A stretch of DNA of 6,211 nucleotides from Candidatus Rifleibacteriota bacterium (GTDB lineage Bacteria; Riflebacteria; Ozemobacteria; Ozemobacterales; Ozemobacteraceae). Within the stretch, counting starts at the first letter, position 1; each line of letters opens with the position of its first letter. A model generated the notes under the pieces. The model was not told where the DNA came from. It did no database searches and saw only the letters and a list, made by a program, of their open reading frames with translations. The position numbers were made by a program, and so were the translations under genes. Below are positions 1 through 4,322 of the stretch, piece by piece. The DNA lies in assembly GCA_029564115.1 (NCBI GenBank), contig JAKQQP010000032.1, positions 1 through 6,211 of the forward strand, in the 5' to 3' direction.

Positions 1-1034
1 GAATAATTGCCGGCAGTTTCCCACTCGTGGCCAAAAACCAGAGAAAACAACGATGGGCCAAAGAAAAAAAACACCAGTATCAGCGGCAGCGAAAAAAGCA
101 TTAATCTATAAAACATTTTGACAACATAGTCTCGCATCTGACTGTTTGCTTTTCGATGTAGTTCGGTAACCTTTTGAAAAAGCACCTGCGATATTGCATA
201 ACCAACAACTGCTGAAGGTAAACTCAACACCCGCATTACCAGACTCATCTGGCCAACGGTTACACTGCCAAATATTACTGAAAAATAAAGTATTGGCGCC
301 TGACTGGCAAAAACATTTGCCAGACTGCCCCAGCAAAACAATGGAAAATCCTTGTAGCGTCTGGCATTTCGGGCTATGCCGGAAAATGAAACCTTCGATA
401 TGGCGCTGAAATCTTTTGCCAGAAATTGTTTCACAAAATAAAAGCTGCCAAGAAACTCGCCAAAAATCTGGCCCCAGACCATGCCGCCCGTTTTTACCAT
501 ACCGGCAAGGCCGATTGCTGTAGCAGAAACTGAAGTGGCAGAGGTTCTGAGAACCTTTGCCCTGGCAATCGGTCCAAAAAGCTTCTGGCGATTATTCCAG
601 TAGTTGAACGCCTGAAAGACCCCCAGTAGAAAAACAGAAAGCGGCACCAGATACAACCAGTTTTTTATCTCTTCAACACCAGATGCCAGTGCAATCTGCT
701 CGTTAAAAAAATGAACGAAAAACAAAATTGTCAGGCTGAATAAAAATGCTATGGCAAGAGATAAAACCAGAAGATCAGCGGCATCTTCTTCATTTTCCGG
801 CAGCATTATTGCCATCTCATAACGCCCGGTTGCAATAATAGACAAAACCGAAACAATACTCATAAAAACCGCTAAAAGACCAAAATCTTCGGCATTGTAG
901 ATGCGTGTGAGAACCGGGCTGACCGCAATTGTAATAAACTGTGCCAGAACCGTTGCCGAAACAAGAGTTGCAGCGTTTTTAAGAAACTCCCGGCCAGCAA
1001 AAAACGATTTAACTTTGTTGCCGATTGCGCTCAT
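1..1034 (-). CDS. wzx: Wzx-type polysaccharide flippase, C-terminus cut by window edge
   Basis: Predicted inner-membrane flippase of the oligosaccharide flippase (MOP/PST) superfamily, which moves undecaprenyl-linked O-antigen or capsule repeat units to the periplasmic face. The frame is open from an ATG at 1034 to the left edge, giving 344 complete codons of a family usually 400-500 residues long; the stop is outside. The N-terminus has the typical family pattern: KNAATLVSATVLAQ (19-32), SPVLTRIY (39-46), AEDFG (48-52), then GRYEMAIMLPE (70-80). Hydrophobic segments lie at about 17-40, 52-68, 88-108, 127-146, 165-182, 235-256, 262-285 and 309-333. The ATG overlaps the epimerase stop (ATGA) and has no clear Shine-Dalgarno sequence, so translational coupling is likely. 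It is markedly more AT-rich than the dehydrogenase gene, as is common for Wzx genes. The transported substrate cannot be read from sequence. The family call is firm; the exact role as Wzx is inferred from context. Confidence 0.88.
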   Translation of the reverse strand, partial: MSAIGNKVKSFFAGREFLKNAATLVSATVLAQFITIAVSPVLTRIYNAEDFGLLAVFMSIVSVLSIIATGRYEMAIMLPENEEDAADLLVLSLAIAFLFSLTILFFVHFFNEQIALASGVEEIKNWLYLVPLSVFLLGVFQAFNYWNNRQKLFGPIARAKVLRTSATSVSATAIGLAGMVKTGGMVWGQIFGEFLGSFYFVKQFLAKDFSAISKVSFSGIARNARRYKDFPLFCWGSLANVFASQAPILYFSVIFGSVTVGQMSLVMRVLSLPSAVVGYAISQVLFQKVTELHRKANSQMRDYVVKMFYRLMLFSLPLILVFFFFGPSLFSLVFGHEWETAGNY

Positions 1035-2128
1035 TCTTTGTTAAGGCTCTGAAGGATAAGAGCGCCGCTGTTGCCGTCGCCGTAGAGCGGCCGGGCGTAT
1101 GCGTCAGCTGCAATTTCTTTTTGTTGCCTGTAACTGCTCAATATCTTGTCGGCATCACTGCCGGCGATTATGTTGGCACCCGCTTCGACCAGCTCGACCC
1201 ACTCAGTTTCATCGCGCAGGGTGATACAGGGCTTTTTGAAAAAATAGGCCTCTTTCTGCAGCCCGCCGCTGTCAGTCATTACCTGCCGGCAATGCTCGAG
1301 CAGCCAGACCATTTCAAGATAGCTCACCGGCTCGATTACGAGAATGTTTTTGTGGCTCAGTGACAGACCATGACTGCCGATCAGTTTTTTTGTTCGCGGG
1401 TGCAGAGGTAGAACGATTGCTGTTTCTTCAGCCAGGGTGGTGAGAGCAGTAATAATGCTGGTTATCCGCTCGCGGTCATCGGTGTTTTCGGCCCGATGCA
1501 GAGTGCAGAGAATGAAATCCGAGTCAGGCAACCCATGGCAGGCAGGGCGCCTGGCAAACTGCCGGTAATACATCGCAGCATCAAACATGACAACACCGGC
1601 AACGACAACCCGACACGGGAACCCGGCGAAACCTTCTTTTTCAAGATTTCTAACCGCATTTGCTGTCGGGCAGAAAAGAAGATCACTTATGCGATCGGTA
1701 AGAATGCGGTTCTGCTCTTCGGGCATGCGCATGTTAAAACTTCTCAAACCCGCCTCAACATGAGCTAACCTGATGTGAAGCTTTTTGGCGGCAAGGGCCC
1801 CGGCCAGCGTCGAGTTGGTGTCGCCGTAAACCAGAACCCAGTCAGGCTTTTCATCGAGCAGAATAAGCTCGATTTTTTCGAGCATGCGGCCGGTCATCGC
1901 ACCATGTGTGCCACCCGCAACCCCGATATTGAAAGCAGGCTCGGGGATAAGCATTTCTTCAAAAAAGACCCGACTCATGTTGTCGTCGTAATGCTGACCG
2001 GTATGCAGAATCTTTTCGACAATTATATCGCCTGCGGCAGCGCCCTGATTATGCTTTTGAATGGCGCGACTCACCACTGCCGCTTTAATGAACTGCGGGC
2101 GGGCACCAACTATGGTAATGATTTTCAT
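1031..2128 (-). CDS. wecB: UDP-N-acetylglucosamine 2-epimerase, non-hydrolysing (WecB/WbpI type)
   Basis: Cytoplasmic epimerase that inverts C2 of a UDP-HexNAc sugar, for example UDP-GlcNAc to UDP-ManNAc. The 365 residues match the family length (about 360-380) and a single Epimerase_2 domain fills the protein. Visible motifs are GARPQFIK (8-15), HTGQHYD (42-48), YGDTNST (101-107), HVEAGLRS (123-130), MPEEQNR (135-141), HRAEN (211-215), DSGGLQKEA (286-294) and YGDGNSG (349-355). By alignment from memory to E. coli WecB, D103, E125, one of E137/E138, and H211 correspond to the catalytic or UDP-binding residues. The segment LRDETEWVELVEAG (304-317) differs from the RDTTERPE of housekeeping WecB and resembles the WbpI/WlbD branch, which acts on UDP-GlcNAc3NAcA. 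With a WbpD-like gene 14 bases upstream, WbpI function is a reasonable inference, but specificity is unproven. The start has only a weak GAGG about 12 bases upstream. Its stop overlaps the flippase start. Confidence 0.93.
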   Translation of the reverse strand: MKIITIVGARPQFIKAAVVSRAIQKHNQGAAAGDIIVEKILHTGQHYDDNMSRVFFEEMLIPEPAFNIGVAGGTHGAMTGRMLEKIELILLDEKPDWVLVYGDTNSTLAGALAAKKLHIRLAHVEAGLRSFNMRMPEEQNRILTDRISDLLFCPTANAVRNLEKEGFAGFPCRVVVAGVVMFDAAMYYRQFARRPACHGLPDSDFILCTLHRAENTDDRERITSIITALTTLAEETAIVLPLHPRTKKLIGSHGLSLSHKNILVIEPVSYLEMVWLLEHCRQVMTDSGGLQKEAYFFKKPCITLRDETEWVELVEAGANIIAGSDADKILSSYRQQKEIAADAYARPLYGDGNSGALILQSLNKE

Positions 2129-2142
2129 GACAGGGTCAGGCC

Positions 2143-2712
2143 TCAGAGCATTGCGACTTTGCCGTCGGTCAGGCGGTAGTGGCTGTTGTCGAAGGGGTCG
2201 TGGGCTTCGTTGCCGCTGGCAAAGTTCAGGCGGTTGCCGGCTTTGCTGACCCAGCCTTTTAAACGGGCCGGAACCCCATAAACCATGGCGAAATCAGGAA
2301 CATCGCGGCTGACCAGGCTGCCGGCACCAACCAGGGCGTAGCGGCCGATGGTAACCCCACAGATGATCGTGCAGTTCGCTCCCAGCGTTGCGCCGGTTTG
2401 CACCAGGGTCTTTTTGAATTCCTGCTTGCGCTCGACGAAGGCACGTGGATTGGTGACGTTGGTAAAGACCATACTCGGCCCGCAGAAAACATCGTCTTCG
2501 AGCTCGACACCCTTATACAGCGACACATTGTTCTGAACCTTGACGCCGTTGCCGATCTTTACATCAGGGCCGATGCTGCAGTTCTGACCGAAAACCGAGT
2601 TCTCACCAATGCTGGTGCGCGGCAGAACATGGCAGAAATGCCAGATCTTCGTGCCTTTACCGATTTTGACATCGTCGTCAACATAGGCAGACTCATGCAC
2701 AAAATAGTCCAT
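2143..2712 (-). CDS. wbpD: UDP-2-acetamido-3-amino-uronate N-acetyltransferase, WbpD/WlbB-like
   Basis: Left-handed beta-helix acetyltransferase of 189 residues (P. aeruginosa WbpD is about 190). In characterised relatives the enzyme moves acetyl from acetyl-CoA to the 3-amino group of UDP-GlcNAc3NA(cid). Hexapeptide-repeat coils run from about residue 8 to 140, for example VKIGKG (15-20), SVFGQNCSIGPDVKIGNG (39-56) and CTIICGVTIG (114-123). Family hallmarks are the loop FTNVTNPRA (83-91) with the following ERK (94-96), TGATLGANC (106-114), and GVPARLKGWVSKAGNRL (146-162). I chose the ATG at 2712 over the one at 2787: homologues start at a MDYFVHESA-like sequence, a G7 tract sits 7 bases upstream as a ribosome site, and the extra 25 upstream codons are translated leader without family similarity. 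It is first in the operon with the epimerase and flippase. The function call is strong at family level; the exact amino sugar is inferred. Confidence 0.92.
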   Translation of the reverse strand: MDYFVHESAYVDDDVKIGKGTKIWHFCHVLPRTSIGENSVFGQNCSIGPDVKIGNGVKVQNNVSLYKGVELEDDVFCGPSMVFTNVTNPRAFVERKQEFKKTLVQTGATLGANCTIICGVTIGRYALVGAGSLVSRDVPDFAMVYGVPARLKGWVSKAGNRLNFASGNEAHDPFDNSHYRLTDGKVAML

Positions 2713-2719
2713 GGCTGAT

Positions 2720-2726
2720 CCCCCCC
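2720..2726 (-). promoter_or_regulatory. Ribosome binding site (G7 tract) of the acetyltransferase gene
   Basis: On the minus strand seven consecutive G residues end 7 bases before the ATG at 2712. This is the only purine-rich, anti-16S-like sequence at a suitable distance, and it supports 2712 rather than 2787 as the start. It is an uninterrupted G run rather than a canonical GGAGG, so it may be a poor or length-sensitive site. Confidence 0.45.
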
Positions 2727-2734
2727 GTTTTTTT

Positions 2735-2756
2735 AAAAAACTGCCCCCCGTGGCAG
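2735..2756 (-). terminator. Terminator-like hairpin in the leader of the acetyltransferase operon
   Basis: Reading the minus strand, CTGCC (2756-2752) and GGCAG (2745-2741) form a 5-bp GC-rich stem with a 6-base loop, followed at once by six T residues (2740-2735). This is the layout of a short Rho-independent terminator. It lies 23 bases upstream of the acetyltransferase ATG, and no minus-strand gene ends just before it within the window. If real it would therefore act on the operon's own leader (attenuation) or block antisense transcripts coming from under the dehydrogenase gene. The stem is short, so it could be a chance match. Confidence 0.35.
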
Positions 2757-2836
2757 AGGTAACAACAATAACATAAAGGCACAGCAAAAGGCAAATTTTA
2801 CTTTCAGCGCAATGCTTTTGCCGCCGCGCAAAATAG

Positions 2837-2865
2837 TTGCCTTCTTTACGACATTAAGTTAAGAT
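2837..2865 (+). promoter_or_regulatory. Candidate sigma-70-type promoter of the dehydrogenase gene
   Basis: TTGCCT (2837-2842) and TAAGAT (2860-2865) are separated by 17 bases. Each matches the sigma-70 consensus at four of six positions. Transcription would start near 2872, leaving a leader of about 25 bases before the ATG at 2898, with the ribosome site GGAGGG at 2887-2892. The position is sensible, but a match of this quality can arise by chance. Confidence 0.4.
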
Positions 2866-2897
2866 GCCGCCTATAAAAACAATTCCGGAGGGACTCT

Positions 2898-4277
2898 ATG
2901 AAAAACCTTTTTGCTACACTGAAAAGCCACAAGACAAAACTCGCAGTCGTTGGCCTCGGCTACGTCGGCCTGCCGCTCGCGCACGCCTTTTCCCATAAAT
3001 ATGATGTTGTCGGCTTCGATGTTGATCAGGAAAAAGTCGATCTGATGAAGAACGGCATCGACCCGACCGGTGAAGTGCCGGAAGGCGGGCTGAAGGATTG
3101 CAAAATCGAGTTTACGACCGATGCGGCGAAACTGGCGACATGTAAATTCATCGTGGTGGCAGTGCCAACACCTGTCGACCGCAATAAACGGCCCGATCTG
3201 ACACCTCTGGTCATGAGCTCGGCCACGGTTGGAAAATATATGCCGAAGGGTGCGGTCGTCGTTTATGAATCGACCGTCTACCCGGGGGTGACCGAAGACG
3301 AATGTGTGCCGCTGCTCGAAAAACATTCGGGCATGCAATACCGGCGCGATTTCAGGGTCGGTTACAGCCCAGAACGCATCAACCCGGGTGACCATGTTCA
3401 CCGGCTGCAGACAATCACCAAGATCGTTTCGGGCTGTGATGCTGAGACTCTCGACCTGGTGGCGGCCGTTTATGACAGCATTCTCGAGGCCGGAGTGCAT
3501 AAGGCCTCGTCGATCAGGGTCGCCGAAGCGGCCAAGGTTATCGAAAACACCCAGCGCGATGTCAATATCGCGCTGATGAACGAGCTTTCAATTATTTTTC
3601 ATCGTCTCGGGATCGACACACTCGAAGTGCTGCGCGCCGCCAGCACCAAATGGAACTTTTTGAAGTTTTTCCCCGGCCTGGTCGGCGGGCACTGCATCGG
3701 TGTCGACCCCTACTACCTCACCTACAAGGCCCAGGAGGCCGGTTACCACCCGGAAGTCATTCTTTCGGGGCGCCGCATCAACGATAATATGGGCAAATTC
3801 GTCGCCGAAAATACCGTGAAAAAGCTGATCAGGGTCGGCAAGGCGGTCAAGGGCGCGCGAGTGCTCATTCTCGGCCTTACTTTTAAAGAAAACGTCGGTG
3901 ATATACGTAATACCAAAGTCGTCGATATCATCAGCGAACTCAATGAATACGGTGTCGGATCATACATTTACGACCCCTACGCCAGTGCTGAAGAGGTAAT
4001 ACATGAATATGGGGATGTTATAGAGGGTTCACCGCAATCCGTCCCCGCATTGCTGGATGATCATGTGCCCGGTTTGCTGCTGCCGTCACTCGAAGCGGTG
4101 CCGCCGGTCGACGCAGTGATTCTTGCCGTGCCGCATGACCGGTTCGTCAAAGAACTCAGCCTCGACAAACTTGCGACTTTCTGCCGGAAAGGGTCGCCGG
4201 CAGTGTTGATTGATATCAAGGGTGTGTTCGAACCCGAATCGGCAGCGCAGCTGGGAATCAGATACTGGCGGCTGTAA
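2898..4277 (+). CDS. tviB: UDP-N-acetyl-hexosamine C6 dehydrogenase, TviB/WbpO type
   Basis: Cytoplasmic NAD-dependent enzyme of the UDP-glucose/GDP-mannose dehydrogenase family. It oxidises C6 of a UDP-HexNAc (UDP-GlcNAc or UDP-GalNAc in TviB and WbpO) to the uronic acid in two steps. The 459 residues hold an N-terminal Rossmann domain with VGLGYVGLP (18-26), VPTPVD (89-94) and ESTVYPGVTE (124-133). The central dimerisation domain carries YSPERINPGD (156-165) and AAKVIEN with catalytic-type K213. The active-site motif GLVGGHCIGVDPYYLTYKA (260-278) has nucleophile C266. The UDP-binding C-terminal domain starts near 320 with GLTFKENVGDIRNTK (326-340) and ends intact with GIRYWRL. GLVGGHCIGVDP separates it from WbpA-type enzymes. 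It is about 30 residues longer than Salmonella TviB, mostly through a loop near 373-395. The start is supported by GGAGGG 5 bases upstream. It is divergent from the acetyltransferase operon; a transposon end lies 7 bases past the stop. GlcNAc versus GalNAc specificity is not determinable here. Confidence 0.93.
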   Translation: MKNLFATLKSHKTKLAVVGLGYVGLPLAHAFSHKYDVVGFDVDQEKVDLMKNGIDPTGEVPEGGLKDCKIEFTTDAAKLATCKFIVVAVPTPVDRNKRPDLTPLVMSSATVGKYMPKGAVVVYESTVYPGVTEDECVPLLEKHSGMQYRRDFRVGYSPERINPGDHVHRLQTITKIVSGCDAETLDLVAAVYDSILEAGVHKASSIRVAEAAKVIENTQRDVNIALMNELSIIFHRLGIDTLEVLRAASTKWNFLKFFPGLVGGHCIGVDPYYLTYKAQEAGYHPEVILSGRRINDNMGKFVAENTVKKLIRVGKAVKGARVLILGLTFKENVGDIRNTKVVDIISELNEYGVGSYIYDPYASAEEVIHEYGDVIEGSPQSVPALLDDHVPGLLLPSLEAVPPVDAVILAVPHDRFVKELSLDKLATFCRKGSPAVLIDIKGVFEPESAAQLGIRYWRL

Positions 4278-4279
4278 GC

Positions 4280-4284
4280 CTTAT
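4280..4284. repeat. Predicted 5-bp target-site copy (CTTAT) at the transposon edge
   Basis: The five bases directly outside the terminal repeat read CTTAT. Tn3-family elements usually duplicate 5 bp of AT-rich target, so a second CTTAT is expected beyond the far end of the element, which is outside the window. The assignment rests on position only. Confidence 0.4.
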
Positions 4285-4322
4285 GGGGTCACCACACCAA
4301 ACGGAAATTTACGTACGCTAAG
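4285..4322. repeat. 38-bp terminal inverted repeat of a Tn3-family transposon
   Basis: The sequence starts with GGGGTC at 4285 and ends with ACGCTAAG at 4322, exactly 38 bases. That is the usual Tn3-family length, with the outer GGGG and inner TAAG that mark these ends (Tn3 itself runs from GGGGTC to ACGTTAAG). It lies at the 3' end of the transposase gene, as in Tn3 and Tn21. The GGGG end faces the dehydrogenase gene, so the element extends to the right. The transposase stop codon (4318-4320) is inside the repeat. The partner repeat is off the window. Confidence 0.9.

Larger units (their letters stand above)
2713..2897. promoter_or_regulatory. Divergent intergenic control region
   Basis: These 185 bases lie between the divergent starts of the acetyltransferase operon (minus) and the dehydrogenase gene (plus), so promoters for both directions are expected here. 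Visible contents are the G7/A7/T6/G6 homopolymer series near the minus-strand start, a terminator-like hairpin, an AT-rich middle (about 2757-2810), and a 7-bp inverted repeat, GCAAAAG at 2784-2790 and CTTTTGC at 2815-2821. On the minus strand I find only weak -35/-10 candidates (a TTGCCT within 2790-2797 without a well-spaced -10), so that promoter is not placed. No JUMPstart/ops element is present. Confidence 0.6.

Noticed and set aside
1775..2179. Plus-strand open frame of 134 codons
   Set aside because: It is antisense to the epimerase gene, which has full-length conserved motifs. No ribosome site or recognisable domain.
2172..2183. GGCGGTAGTGGC resembles an RfaH ops element (GGCGGTAG core)
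   Set aside because: It is on the plus strand inside the acetyltransferase coding sequence, antisense to the operon and not in any leader, so it cannot act on this transcript. Most likely a coding coincidence.
2713..2787. N-terminal extension of the acetyltransferase from an ATG at 2787
   Set aside because: The extra 25 residues include leader hairpin and homopolymer sequence and have no counterpart in the WbpD family; the start at 2712 matches homologue N-termini.
2871..3500. Long open frame (209 codons) on the minus strand
   Set aside because: It lies antisense within the dehydrogenase gene, whose motifs are continuous on the plus strand. The translation has no family resemblance and is a typical shadow frame in GC-rich coding DNA.
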